In this document: in pieces, positions 51,133-60,268 of the stretch
How positions within the stretch are numbered: position 1 is the stretch's first letter
Layout: each line of letters starts with the position of its first letter
Assembly (NCBI GenBank): GCA_016183815.1
Contig: JACPDW010000010.1
Span: forward strand, 186,001-250,000
Length of the DNA: 64,000 bases
Direction of reading: 5' to 3'
Origin: Flavobacteriia bacterium
GTDB lineage: Bacteria > Bacteroidota > Bacteroidia > Flavobacteriales_D > Crocinitomicaceae
Program-made: the position numbers and the translations under genes
The notes under the pieces: generated by a model
The model's database searches: none
Told to the model about the DNA's origin: nothing
The model's input: only the letters and a program-made list of their open reading frames with translations

Positions 51133-52860
51133 TTAACGAACGATTCTTAAAATGGGACACGGTGATTCTTTAAATACACTGTACGTTCTTGCACCCATTA
51201 ATAACTTACCCTTTGGAGAAGCATGGTGGCTCGCCAAAATAATCAATTCAGTATTTTTTTCTTTAGCAACTGATATTATTTCCTCTGCCACATCACCTTG
51301 ACCAAAAACAGCTTCAATGTTGTTTACTTCCATATTTTGGAGTTTTTTTGCTTCATCTATCAAAATAGTTTTTCCTTCTGCAACCCAAGATTCTCTAATT
51401 GCTTCCCATTCAGGTGAATCGGTGGCTAATAAACCTGTACTATGAAATTTAGAATTTACATATAATAATACAATTTTACTTCCCGTCTTTTTGCTTAAAT
51501 AAGCTGCGTGTTCTCTCGCTTTGTCAGCCAATTCTGAATTTCCAACAGGTAATAAAATGGTTTTGTATTCTAGTTTTCCGTCTTTACTTCTTTCAACTGC
51601 TTGTAAAGCTAAATCAGGAATATGATGTTTAATTTCAAAATCAATTTGTTCGTTTACAATACGAGCTTTACCTCCTTTTTCAATCCAAACTTTAGTCCAT
51701 TTTCTTTGAGCTAATCTCAAAACCACAAAAGCAATTACAGCTAACAATGCAAAAGATAAGAATCCATAAGTGAATGACCCAGTAGTTTGTTTTGAAATTC
51801 CCATTGCATTTGGAATAAAACTACCTCCTAATGCACCAATCTCACCAATCATACTACCTGCTACAGCTGTTGCTAGTGGCCATCTCAAAGGTACCAGTTG
51901 AAACAAAGCACCATTTCCAGCTCCTAAAGCGGCAAAAGCAAACATGAAAATTATAGTCGTAACAGTAACATTTATAGGAAAAGCTGCAGCAATGATAAGC
52001 AAAATAATAAATCCAAAAACGGCAGTTAAAGTGTTTACACCACCCCATCTATCCGCAGCCCATCCACCTGCCACACGTACAGCTGAACCCATTATGGCTG
52101 CTAACATAGTAAGTTGACCAGCTTCTACTTTTGTTACACCAAAGTTGTCGTGAAAATAAGTTGGTAAAAAGTTGGCCAAACCAATAAAACCACCAAATGT
52201 TATGATATAGATTAAATTAAATGACCACCCATCACGTTCAAATAAACAAGCTATGTGCTCTTTAAGACTTTGTTTTTCAATATCTGGTGGTTCTTTAGCG
52301 AAAATTATCATTACCACTATTGGTATTAACATGAATAATGCTGCCATACCATAAACGGCTTGCCAACCAAAATTAACTGCTAAAGGAGGTGCAAACAACA
52401 TGGCCAAAACTGTTCCACTATTTCCCGCACCTGCTATTCCCATTGCTAAACCTTTATATTTAGGTGGAAACCAACCAGATCCTAGAGATAAAGCGACTCC
52501 AAAACTTGCACCTGCAATCCCAAGTAATACTCCCATTGCCAAAACATCTGAATAAGTGTCAACCATGTAATACCCGAAAATCATCGCAAAGAAAATCAAT
52601 GACATTTCCGTAAGTGCAGCGTTTTTACGTCCAATGTATTGTGCTAATACACCTAGAGGAAAACGCATAATTGCACCTGCTAATATAGGTACGGATATCA
52701 TAAACCCTTTTTGAGCATCTGTTAATCCAAATTCTTCACTAATAAAAGGTGCCATCGCTCCATTGAGGACCCATATAGCGAAACAAAAATCAAAATATAA
52801 AAAGGACGCAAATAATGTTGGAGCGTGTCCTGCTTTTAAAAAAACCTTAAAATTTCCCAT
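51133..52860 (-). CDS. narK: NarK-type nitrate transporter fused to a universal stress domain
   Basis: A 575-residue fusion. Residues 1-420 are a 12-helix MFS with nitrate signatures: SGWFPPKYKGLAMGIAGAGN with SGTVLAMLFAPPLA, and VRVAGGWAADRWGG, GAGNGALFQLVPLRWP. From about residue 430 there is a UspA domain: YKTILLPVGNSELADKAREH, KIVLLYVNS, and the ATP-binding end LIILASHHASPKGKLLMGA followed by PCPILRIVR. It is first in a two-transporter operon with a strong FNR-like box upstream. A regulatory role for the stress domain on transport is inferred. Confidence 0.9.
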   Translation of the reverse strand: MGNFKVFLKAGHAPTLFASFLYFDFCFAIWVLNGAMAPFISEEFGLTDAQKGFMISVPILAGAIMRFPLGVLAQYIGRKNAALTEMSLIFFAMIFGYYMVDTYSDVLAMGVLLGIAGASFGVALSLGSGWFPPKYKGLAMGIAGAGNSGTVLAMLFAPPLAVNFGWQAVYGMAALFMLIPIVVMIIFAKEPPDIEKQSLKEHIACLFERDGWSFNLIYIITFGGFIGLANFLPTYFHDNFGVTKVEAGQLTMLAAIMGSAVRVAGGWAADRWGGVNTLTAVFGFIILLIIAAAFPINVTVTTIIFMFAFAALGAGNGALFQLVPLRWPLATAVAGSMIGEIGALGGSFIPNAMGISKQTTGSFTYGFLSFALLAVIAFVVLRLAQRKWTKVWIEKGGKARIVNEQIDFEIKHHIPDLALQAVERSKDGKLEYKTILLPVGNSELADKAREHAAYLSKKTGSKIVLLYVNSKFHSTGLLATDSPEWEAIRESWVAEGKTILIDEAKKLQNMEVNNIEAVFGQGDVAEEIISVAKEKNTELIILASHHASPKGKLLMGARTYSVFKESPCPILRIVR

Positions 52861-52880
52861 GACTTTTCTGTTTTATGAAA

Positions 52881-52924
52881 CAAAGCTAAGTCGGTTTGTC
52901 ATTTTAATTTATGATTCATATCAT
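52881..52924 (-). promoter_or_regulatory. narK promoter with FNR-like operator at about -40
   Basis: On the minus strand TAGCTTTG (52888-52881) is a -7 element 20 bases before the start codon. The perfect inverted repeat ATGAT-TCAT-ATCAT spans 52911-52924, centred about 40 bp upstream of the expected transcription start, the class II activator position. Confidence 0.65.
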
Positions 52925-52973
52925 ATATATAGCTATTTGTTGTCATAATATTCATTGTAAAACCTTATATAAT

Positions 52974-52987
52974 ATGATTTATATTAT
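52974..52987. promoter_or_regulatory. Second, weaker FNR-like site
   Basis: ATGAT-TTAT-ATTAT differs from the 52911 box by one base in the right half. It is centred 63 bp further upstream and may be an auxiliary site. Confidence 0.35.
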
Positions 52988-53839
52988 ATTTAAAATTTTT
53001 ATAAAATTTTTTGATTTTTTATTTAAATAATACTTTTTTAGCAAATAATGTTAAAAAAATTCTTTTTTTCCCACTCCTTTTTGTTTTATTCTTTTGCATG
53101 ACCTTTAATTAAAATTTTTTTTTTAAAATCTGTATTATGATTATGAATTACAAGCTAATTAAAATATTAGTCAGGGCAAACTCACTCTTTTAAATTTTAG
53201 GAGATGAGATTATGTTAATTTTATCACTAAATTAAGTTTTGGATCGTAATTTTGTACTTTTTTGTTATGAAAAACTGAAAATGATACCTATTACATATTC
53301 AAGATAGACCAATTAAAAATTATCTTCGATGCTGCCTTTGGTGGTGTCTAATTTCATATTGTATCGGCATTTTTTAATTCCGCTTTTTTCGTGGATGCTT
53401 ATTATTTTAGACTTATTTAATAAATGTATTTGGTATAAAATTGGAAATCGATAATAATTGTATTTGGTTTAGATGCAAGCTCAATGAAAATTATCGATTT
53501 TTAAAGAATGAAAGTTTTGAGGAACAAATAGTACTAGAACTTAGCCAATGGTAATTACAGCGAAGCTACTTTTTGCTTACTTTTTTGGTAATGAACTTTT
53601 CTCATGAGCACCTTTAAAAACAAAAAATAAGCGTAAAAAAAGTATCAGAATAAACACTTAGTATGCAGTTTTTTTTAAATTAAAGTAAAGGTTTTAAACT
53701 TTTAAATTGACACAAAATTAGTAGATACTTTATAATCAGAAATTCGATTTTTGGTAATTTGTTTTGGTAATTTTAAAAAAGTATTCGTTTGCCCTGAAGA
53801 CACAATATAATTTCTATTAGCGTTCAATTCAGAATTCTT
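52988..53839. other. Long spacer without a convincing gene
   Basis: About 850 bp between the divergent narK and panD units. A frame at about 53411-53552 (plus strand) reads TYLINVFGIKLEIDNN then CIWFRCKLNENYRFLKNESF and ends EEQIVLELSQW, without a start codon. It may be the relic of a gene I cannot identify. I see no tRNA, rRNA or clear riboswitch. The rest is AT-rich with many short stops. Confidence 0.4.
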
Positions 53840-53847
53840 TATCTTTG
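53840..53847 (+). promoter_or_regulatory. -7 element of panD
   Basis: TATCTTTG, the preferred TAnnTTTG form, ends 18 bases before ATG 53866. Confidence 0.55.
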
Positions 53848-53865
53848 CAAAAGAAATAACAAAGT

Positions 53866-54219
53866 ATGTTTTTACAAATTCTTAAATCTAAAATACATAG
53901 AGTGAAAGTCACTCAAGCAGAATTAAATTACATTGGAAGTATTACAATAGACGAAACTCTAATGAAAGCATCACACCTCATTGAAGGAGAAAAAGTACAA
54001 GTCGTTAATATCAACAACGGTGAACGATTAGAAACGTATGTGATTAAAGGTAAAGCCAAAAGTGGTACTATTTGTTTAAACGGTCCAGCGGCAAGAAAAG
54101 CTGCGGTTGGAGATAAAATTATTATTATATCCTACGCCTTTATGACTGAAGAAGAAGCCCTGTCTTTTAAACCTTGGATTATTTTTCCAGACGAGGAGAC
54201 TAACTTAATGAAAGAATGA
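53866..54219 (+). CDS. panD: Aspartate 1-decarboxylase
   Basis: A 117-residue proenzyme that makes beta-alanine for pantothenate and coenzyme A. The self-cleavage site is Gly24-Ser25 in [10 protein letters not shown], which yields the pyruvoyl group. [34 protein letters not shown] and [20 protein letters not shown] match the family throughout. Length is typical. The last four bases overlap the start of the next gene (ATGA), and a TATCTTTG element supplies the promoter, so panD heads an operon with the flippase-like and adenylyltransferase genes. Confidence 0.97.
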   Translation: MFLQILKSKIHRVKVTQAELNYIGSITIDETLMKASHLIEGEKVQVVNINNGERLETYVIKGKAKSGTICLNGPAARKAAVGDKIIIISYAFMTEEEALSFKPWIIFPDEETNLMKE

Positions 54220-55256
54220 AAACAAAATGGTTTAAAGGTTTAAAAATAATACTCCCCTTATTTTTTGGACTTTATTTGATGTGGTATTTTTACTCATCAA
54301 TGTCTGATGATAACAAAAAGTACTTTTTTGAGGCCTTTAAAAGATGTAATTATCTTTGGATAGTTATTGGAATGGCATTAAGTATATTCGCTTATTTTAT
54401 ACGTGCTTGGCGTTGGAAACTAGTTCTTGAACCCTTAGGATATACCACTAGTTTTTGGAACAGATATCATTCACTAATGATTGGATATTTAATCAACATG
54501 ACCATTCCTAGAGCTGGTGAAGCTTCAAGAGCTTTAATGCTGTATCGTTCAGATAAAATCCCATTTGCAAGTTCATTTGGCACTATCATTCAAGAAAGAA
54601 TTGTTGATTTATTCATGTTGTCTCTCCTTACTGGAGCAAGTTTGGTTTACTCTAAAGAAACATTTATTTTGTTGTTTCAACAGATTAAACAACGATTTCC
54701 AAAATCAAATCAAGAGTCGAATTTTTTGGTTTTGTCTATTTCCATTTTTCTTTTTTTTCTACTCGTTTTTGTAGGGTTTTATATGTTAAATAAAAAATAT
54801 CCTGACATTAAGAAAAAAGCCATACATACAGGAAAAGAATTGATTAAAGGAATATTTTCATTAAAAAATTGTTCAAATATTTATTTCTATATTTTGAGCA
54901 CCTTGTCTATTTGGATATTGTATGTTGTCTATTTTTCTATTGCCTTTCTTTGTTTACCCGAAACACAAAATATTTCATTTGAAGGTATATTATTGGCTTT
55001 TATTTTAGGGGCTGTTGGTATTTCTTTTACAAATGGTGGTATTGGTGCTTTTCCTCTTTTAGTGGGACTGGTAGTAACACACTTTTTAAAAGATAAATAC
55101 GATAATGCACATGCCATAGGAAATGCAATTGGAATGATTATTTGGGTTTCTCAAACAATACTTTTATTGATTATGGGTTTAATTTCACTTATTTTATTGC
55201 CAAAAAAACACAAAACAGAATATGATGAATCAACAGATAAACTTATTGTTGAATAA
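54216..55256 (+). CDS. Flippase-like/LPG synthase TM-domain protein (UPF0104)
   Basis: A 346-residue polytopic membrane protein with eight or so helices. [56 protein letters not shown] and [20 protein letters not shown] match the lysylphosphatidylglycerol synthase transmembrane family (PF03706-like), without the cytoplasmic synthetase domain. Members are thought to flip lipids or lipid-linked sugars; the substrate here is unknown. It is coupled to panD by a four-base overlap, and its end overlaps the next gene by 35 bp. Confidence 0.85.
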   Translation: MKTKWFKGLKIILPLFFGLYLMWYFYSSMSDDNKKYFFEAFKRCNYLWIVIGMALSIFAYFIRAWRWKLVLEPLGYTTSFWNRYHSLMIGYLINMTIPRAGEASRALMLYRSDKIPFASSFGTIIQERIVDLFMLSLLTGASLVYSKETFILLFQQIKQRFPKSNQESNFLVLSISIFLFFLLVFVGFYMLNKKYPDIKKKAIHTGKELIKGIFSLKNCSNIYFYILSTLSIWILYVVYFSIAFLCLPETQNISFEGILLAFILGAVGISFTNGGIGAFPLLVGLVVTHFLKDKYDNAHAIGNAIGMIIWVSQTILLLIMGLISLILLPKKHKTEYDESTDKLIVE

Positions 55257-55746
55257 AATTGTAGATCAGAATAAAGCTGCTGAAATCATTCAACTTTGGA
55301 AAAGAGAAGGACAAAAAATTGTTTTTACCAACGGCTGTTTTGATATTTTACATAAAGGACATATTATGTACCTTTCAAAATCAGCAGATTTAGGAGATAA
55401 ATTAGTTATCGCTGTAAACACCGATGTTTCTGTCAAACAGCAGAATAAAGGAGAAAACAGACCCATCAACAAACAAGAAGATCGTTTACTTTTACTTTCT
55501 GCTCTTCAGTTTGTTTCTTTGGTGTTTTTGTTTAACGAAAGTACTCCTCTACAAGCGATATTGGAGTTAAAACCTGATGTTTTGGTAAAAGGTGCCGATT
55601 ATGATGAAAATCAAAGAGAGAAAACTGAAAAAAATTATATTGTCGGCTCAAATGAAATATTATCAATGGGAGGCGAAGTAAAAACAATTCGATTAGAAGA
55701 AGGATATTCATCTACGTCAATAATTAATAGATTTAACTCAAAATAA
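55222..55746 (+). CDS. rfaE2: D-glycero-beta-D-manno-heptose 1-phosphate adenylyltransferase
   Basis: A 174-residue nucleotidyltransferase of the cytidylyltransferase-like fold. VFTNGCFDILHKGHIMYLSK contains the H-x-G-H motif for ATP binding, LVIAVNTDVSVKQQNKGENR the substrate loop, LKPDVLVKGADYDE and the closing GYSSTSIINR the ISSTKII-like motif. It would make ADP-heptose for the LPS core; the kinase half (as in bifunctional HldE) is not fused or adjacent. The start is one of two ATGs at 55222/55225, deep within the preceding gene, a 35-bp overlap. Confidence 0.92.
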   Translation: MMNQQINLLLNKIVDQNKAAEIIQLWKREGQKIVFTNGCFDILHKGHIMYLSKSADLGDKLVIAVNTDVSVKQQNKGENRPINKQEDRLLLLSALQFVSLVFLFNESTPLQAILELKPDVLVKGADYDENQREKTEKNYIVGSNEILSMGGEVKTIRLEEGYSSTSIINRFNSK

Positions 55747-55756
55747 ATACATTTAA

Positions 55757-55788
55757 TTTGTATAAGCTTTAAAAAAAATGTAAGTTTG
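55757..55788 (+). promoter_or_regulatory. Bacteroidota promoter of the 1358-residue protein gene
   Basis: TTTG (55757-55760), a 20-bp spacer and TAAGTTTG (55781-55788) give the best complete match to the TTTG/TAnnTTTG consensus in the window. It lies 17 bases before ATG 55806. Confidence 0.65.
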
Positions 55789-55805
55789 TTCAAAGTTTTC
55801 GACTG

Positions 55806-58800
55806 ATGACAAAAACATTATTGTTTTTATTGTTTCCAACATTTATTTTTACTCAATCCTTAATTGGAGTAAATAAAAGCCCAAATATATCCATTTTAAA
55901 GGCAGGTTGTTCTCCACCCAAATATTCCACTATGATGGAATTGAACAATGTGCGTGCTTTAATCCATACAGCGGGAAATATGTGGCAAAAACCAGGTCAA
56001 AATTTATCTCAATATGAAGTGCCAAAAAATTCTGGAATCATGGCTCTTTTTACCTCTGCTTTATGGCTTGGTGGAACGGATGTGAACGGTCAGTTGAAAT
56101 TAGCTGCTTTACGATATAGAGAAGGTCAGGATTATTGGACAGGTCCACTTACAAAAGGACTTGCCACGGTTACTTCTGAGATTTGTTTACAATACGATAG
56201 ACATTTTGTTACCTCTCAAGATGTGATTAAGGAGTTTGACGCGTGGTATGAAGCAGGATTAAGCGATCAACAAAAAGGAACATCAACTCAAAGTGTATTA
56301 TTTCCAAATTATACTATTCCTGAAATGATTAAAAATTGGCCTGCACATGGTGAAGTTTCTTTAGGTCAAGATTATTATTTAGCCCCTTTCTTTGACAGAG
56401 ACATGGATGGCGTTTATAACTGGGAACAAGGCGATTACCATTGGTATGATTTCAAAAAAGACAAACAATGTAGTGTGGATAGAAAAGTTTCACTTTATGG
56501 AGACCAAAATTTTTGGTGGGTTATGAATGACAAAGGAAATATCCATACTGAAACAGGTGCAGACCCCATAGGAATGGAGATAAGAGCCCAAGCTTTTGTA
56601 TTTACTACAAACGATGAAATTAATAACATGACCTTTTACAATTATGAATTAATTAACAGAGGTACTCAAACTTTAACCAATACTTACTTTGGATATTTTG
56701 TCGATGGGGCTTTGGGTGATCCATTCGACGATTTTGTTGGTTGTGATGTAAATAGAGGTCTTGGTTACTTGTACAATGGTGACGATTACGATGGAGACAA
56801 CTTAGGGTTTTTTGGTTATGGAGAAACGCCACCAGCTGTTGGGGTCGATTTTTTTGAAGGTCCTTTTCAAGACAATGATGCAATTGATAACAGCATTGGA
56901 ATAGGTGAAAACCAAGCGTTGAATGGTATTGGTTATGGTGATGGAGTGATTGACAATGAGCGTTTTGGAATGAGAAGATTTTTGTATTATGTCAACACTG
57001 GAAGCACTGCAAACATCAACACCACAGACCCAATCAGTGCCAGTGATTATTATAATTATTTAAGAGGATTTTGGAAAGACAATACCCCATTTTATTATGG
57101 AGGAAGTGGACATTATTCAGACCCCGAAGCAAATACCAATGTGGCTTGTTCTTTCTTATTTCCTGGAGACACGGATCCTTTAGGGTGGGGGACAAGTGGA
57201 TTTCCACAAAGTCCATGGACAGAAGAATCCTCTGGAAACACTCCTTATGACAGACGATTTTTACAGTCGGCTGGACCTTTTGTATTAAAACCAGGTGCGG
57301 TTAATAATATAACGGTTGGGGTAGTTTTTGCAAGAGCAAATTCTGGAACGCCTTATGCTTCAGTTGAAATATTAAAACGAGCTGATGATAAAGCACAATC
57401 ACTTTTTGAAAATTGTTTTAAAGTGTTAGAAGGGCCACACGCACCTATTTTAAAAGCTCAAGAATTAAGTAATGAAATAATTTTAACGATACAAAATCCA
57501 GTAAATTCAAATAATTATCTTGAGAGATATGAAGAAATTGACCCGACTATTGTTCCAGAAGATCCAAATGCAGATAAATCCTATCGTTTTCAAGGATATT
57601 TAATTTATCAACTTAAAGACGAATCGGTTTCTGTTTCAGACATCGAAGATTTAGCTAAAGCACGTTTGGTAAGTCAATGTGATATTAAAGACGATATTTC
57701 TCGTATTGTTAATTTTGAGTTTGACCAAGACTTACAGGCCTCAATTCCAGTTGAAAAAGTTAATGGAGTAAATAAAGGAATTCAACATAGTTTTAGAATA
57801 ACGGAAGATCAATTTTCTTCTGGAACACGCACTTTAGTGAATTTTAAGAAATATTATTTTGTAGCCCTTTCTTATGCTTACAACAGTTACAAAAACTTTG
57901 TCCCAGACGACCCAAATTTTCTAGATGGACAAAAAAAGAAATTTATTGCAAGCAGAAAAGCAGCTTTTGGTGAAATAATTCCCATCGAGGTAATTCCACA
58001 CAATCCTATACCAGAAAATGGTGGAACAAATTATTTTTTGAATTATGGAGAAAGTCCTGAAGTAACAAGACTTGATGGAAGAGGAAATGGAGGACTTGCG
58101 GTATATCTAACACAAAAAAGTATTGATGAAATTTGTTCAAATGGGAAAGTTAATGAAATTACCTATAAAAAATCTTCAAGTCCAATTGAAATTAAAGTTA
58201 TTGACCCTTTAAATGTCGTTTCAGGCGTTTTTGAATTAAAATTTTATGGATATGTCAACGAACAAAGCAATGAAGCAATAAACGGAAAAGGTATTGACTC
58301 CGCCAAATGGGTAATTTATCGATATGATAAAGCAGACGGAAAATTATTAGATTCGATTTTTTCAGAGATAAGCATTTCAAATGAAGATGATTTTAGTAGA
58401 ATTGAAAATCCGAATTTATTTACTTATGTGAACCCACCTTTAAACAATGAAAACGAACAATTAATCCCTGAGTGGGGAATCTCAGTGCAGATAAGTCAGT
58501 CTTTTTTTGTCAAAGTAGCCGAAACATCTACCGATGGAGAAAGAAGATACACTTATCCTCTTGAAGCCAAATTGATTTATAAAGATTCAACAAAAAATTG
58601 GTTGGATTTCGTGAACGATGAAAATGGTTTTAATGTAAAAAATTGGATTAGAAGTGGCAATTATGTCCCAGGTGAAAACGATTGTTTAGATCCAGAACCC
58701 TATATTAATCCGTGTTTATACCCAGATGAGGACGGCATAGATATAGACGATAATTATTCTAAACTTCTCGACGGAGGTATTGCCCCTTTTCGTTTAGTTG

Positions 58801-59882
58801 GTTATCTCGGTCCTTTTATGCCCATTAAAAACCCTGCTTCATCGGGTTCTATGACCCAAGCCAGACAAAAAAACAGTTTAATGCGTTTACCAAATGTGGA
58901 CATATATTTCACCAATGATAAAAGCAAATGGACTCGTTGCCCTGTGATTGAATTGGGTTTCTACACAACACTAAACATAGGTGACGCTCCTCCAGGAACC
59001 ATAAGAAGAAGTGGAAGCGTGGATAAGGAAGGTAAACCTGATGGAACAGGAAATGGAATGGGTTGGTTTCCAGGTTACGCTATTGATGTTGAAACAGGAG
59101 TTAGATTAAATATGGCGTTTGGAGAAAATTCCTTTTTAGGGGAAGAAAATGGTAGTGATATGCTTTGGAATCCCACTGAAAACATGGGAGATCCAGCTCA
59201 AGCCCCTTTGCTTGGTGGTCAACATGCGATATATGTTTTTGGATACAACATTAGTGGCGAAATACAAAGTGATAAAAATTGTCCTTATTATAATCCTAAC
59301 TCAACTAACGATTGGTTGTATAACAAATATACTCAAGGGGATAATAGTGATTATTTAGACCTTTTCTCAAATTTAAGTTGGGTTGTCAATCCAATTTTAA
59401 AATCTGGACATTCTGTTCTTGAAAGTGATGCGGTGATTCACGTTAGAGTTCAGAAAGAATACAACGATTATATTGCTACTGGTAAAAACAACGGCAAACC
59501 AATGTATTCGTGGGACATGACTACTTTAATGACTCAATTGGGAAGCTTAGATCAATTAAAATCCGCTTTAGACTTAATCAATGTAGTACCAAACCCCTAT
59601 TATGCTTATTCTGAGTATGAACGAAGTAAAATTGACAGTAGAATTAAAATCATTAATTTGCCCGAGAAATGTCACATTAAAATTTTTAATGTAAGTGGGA
59701 AATTAATCAAAACCTATAAAAAGGACAGTCCACTAACTTATCAAGATTGGAATTTAGTGAATGAAAAATCAGTTCCAATAGCTTCGGGTATTTATCTAAT
59801 TCATGTCCACGTACCCGATGTTGGTGATAGAATTCTCAAAGCATATATTAGTCAGAGGGCTCCAGATTTACATGGGTATTGA
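55806..59882 (+). CDS. Large secreted protein, probable T9SS cargo
   Basis: A 1358-residue protein with a signal peptide (MTKTLLFLLFPTFIFTQS). MMELNNVRALIHTAGNMWQK opens a conserved N-terminal region; FFDRDMDGVYNWEQGDY resembles a calcium-binding EF-hand-like loop, and acid-rich stretches such as DGDDYDGDN (roughly) recur to residue 470. The C-terminal 100 residues (INVVPNPYYAYSEYERSKID, HIKIFNVSGKLIKTYKKDSP, GIYLIHVHVPDVGDRILKAY) have the VPNPY and GxYxxxV features of T9SS sorting domains. Similar proteins are common in Crocinitomicaceae-type genomes, without known function. Single-gene unit. Confidence 0.75.
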   Translation: MTKTLLFLLFPTFIFTQSLIGVNKSPNISILKAGCSPPKYSTMMELNNVRALIHTAGNMWQKPGQNLSQYEVPKNSGIMALFTSALWLGGTDVNGQLKLAALRYREGQDYWTGPLTKGLATVTSEICLQYDRHFVTSQDVIKEFDAWYEAGLSDQQKGTSTQSVLFPNYTIPEMIKNWPAHGEVSLGQDYYLAPFFDRDMDGVYNWEQGDYHWYDFKKDKQCSVDRKVSLYGDQNFWWVMNDKGNIHTETGADPIGMEIRAQAFVFTTNDEINNMTFYNYELINRGTQTLTNTYFGYFVDGALGDPFDDFVGCDVNRGLGYLYNGDDYDGDNLGFFGYGETPPAVGVDFFEGPFQDNDAIDNSIGIGENQALNGIGYGDGVIDNERFGMRRFLYYVNTGSTANINTTDPISASDYYNYLRGFWKDNTPFYYGGSGHYSDPEANTNVACSFLFPGDTDPLGWGTSGFPQSPWTEESSGNTPYDRRFLQSAGPFVLKPGAVNNITVGVVFARANSGTPYASVEILKRADDKAQSLFENCFKVLEGPHAPILKAQELSNEIILTIQNPVNSNNYLERYEEIDPTIVPEDPNADKSYRFQGYLIYQLKDESVSVSDIEDLAKARLVSQCDIKDDISRIVNFEFDQDLQASIPVEKVNGVNKGIQHSFRITEDQFSSGTRTLVNFKKYYFVALSYAYNSYKNFVPDDPNFLDGQKKKFIASRKAAFGEIIPIEVIPHNPIPENGGTNYFLNYGESPEVTRLDGRGNGGLAVYLTQKSIDEICSNGKVNEITYKKSSSPIEIKVIDPLNVVSGVFELKFYGYVNEQSNEAINGKGIDSAKWVIYRYDKADGKLLDSIFSEISISNEDDFSRIENPNLFTYVNPPLNNENEQLIPEWGISVQISQSFFVKVAETSTDGERRYTYPLEAKLIYKDSTKNWLDFVNDENGFNVKNWIRSGNYVPGENDCLDPEPYINPCLYPDEDGIDIDDNYSKLLDGGIAPFRLVGYLGPFMPIKNPASSGSMTQARQKNSLMRLPNVDIYFTNDKSKWTRCPVIELGFYTTLNIGDAPPGTIRRSGSVDKEGKPDGTGNGMGWFPGYAIDVETGVRLNMAFGENSFLGEENGSDMLWNPTENMGDPAQAPLLGGQHAIYVFGYNISGEIQSDKNCPYYNPNSTNDWLYNKYTQGDNSDYLDLFSNLSWVVNPILKSGHSVLESDAVIHVRVQKEYNDYIATGKNNGKPMYSWDMTTLMTQLGSLDQLKSALDLINVVPNPYYAYSEYERSKIDSRIKIINLPEKCHIKIFNVSGKLIKTYKKDSPLTYQDWNLVNEKSVPIASGIYLIHVHVPDVGDRILKAYISQRAPDLHGY

Positions 59883-60002
59883 GAGAACTATTTTCTAAAT
59901 GAATGTTTTTTTTGAATGTTACTTATGTATTTATTTTTTTTTCTTTTGCTAAATTATTTGATTTTTAATTTGGGTGTCCCAGCGACGAAAACAGGAAAAA
60001 GT

Positions 60003-60120
60003 TTTTCACGCAAAGAAACGCAAAGTTTTTTTCGCAAAGAAAATAAAGAATTTGTTGAAACGAATGAAATTTTATGAAAAAAGTTTTCACGCAAAGAAAC
60101 GCAAAGTTTTTTTCGCAAAG
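60003..60120. repeat. Two identical 37-bp repeats, CACGCAAAGAAACGCAAAG type
   Basis: 37 bp at 60003-60039 recur without change at 60084-60120, 81 bp apart. A partial inverted version (CTGTTTCTTTGCG, then CTTTGCGAG) follows at 60156-60191. Such CGCAAAG-rich repeats are frequent intergenic elements in Bacteroidota. Short reading frames on either strand here are products of the repeat. Confidence 0.8.
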
Positions 60121-60268
60121 TTTACAAACAAACCATTTAAACTTAACTTTTCTCTCTGTTTCTTTGCGTTTAAACTTACCGAACTTTGCGAGATAAAACT
60201 TTTCCATCTATACATAAACAATATGTATTTGAAGTTTATAATTTATTCGATTTAACTTTTTTTAGACC

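Noticed and set aside
43763-52860. Complete denitrification or nitrate reductase operon
   Set aside because: No Nar/Nap, Nir, Nor or Nos catalytic subunit is encoded in the window.
53266-53560. Small gene upstream of panD
   Set aside because: No start codon, promoter or recognisable sequence; at most a relic.
59965-60255. Two opposed ORFs of 80 and 93 codons
   Set aside because: Both are translations of the CGCAAAG repeats (AKKRKVFFAK and its mirror), not genes.
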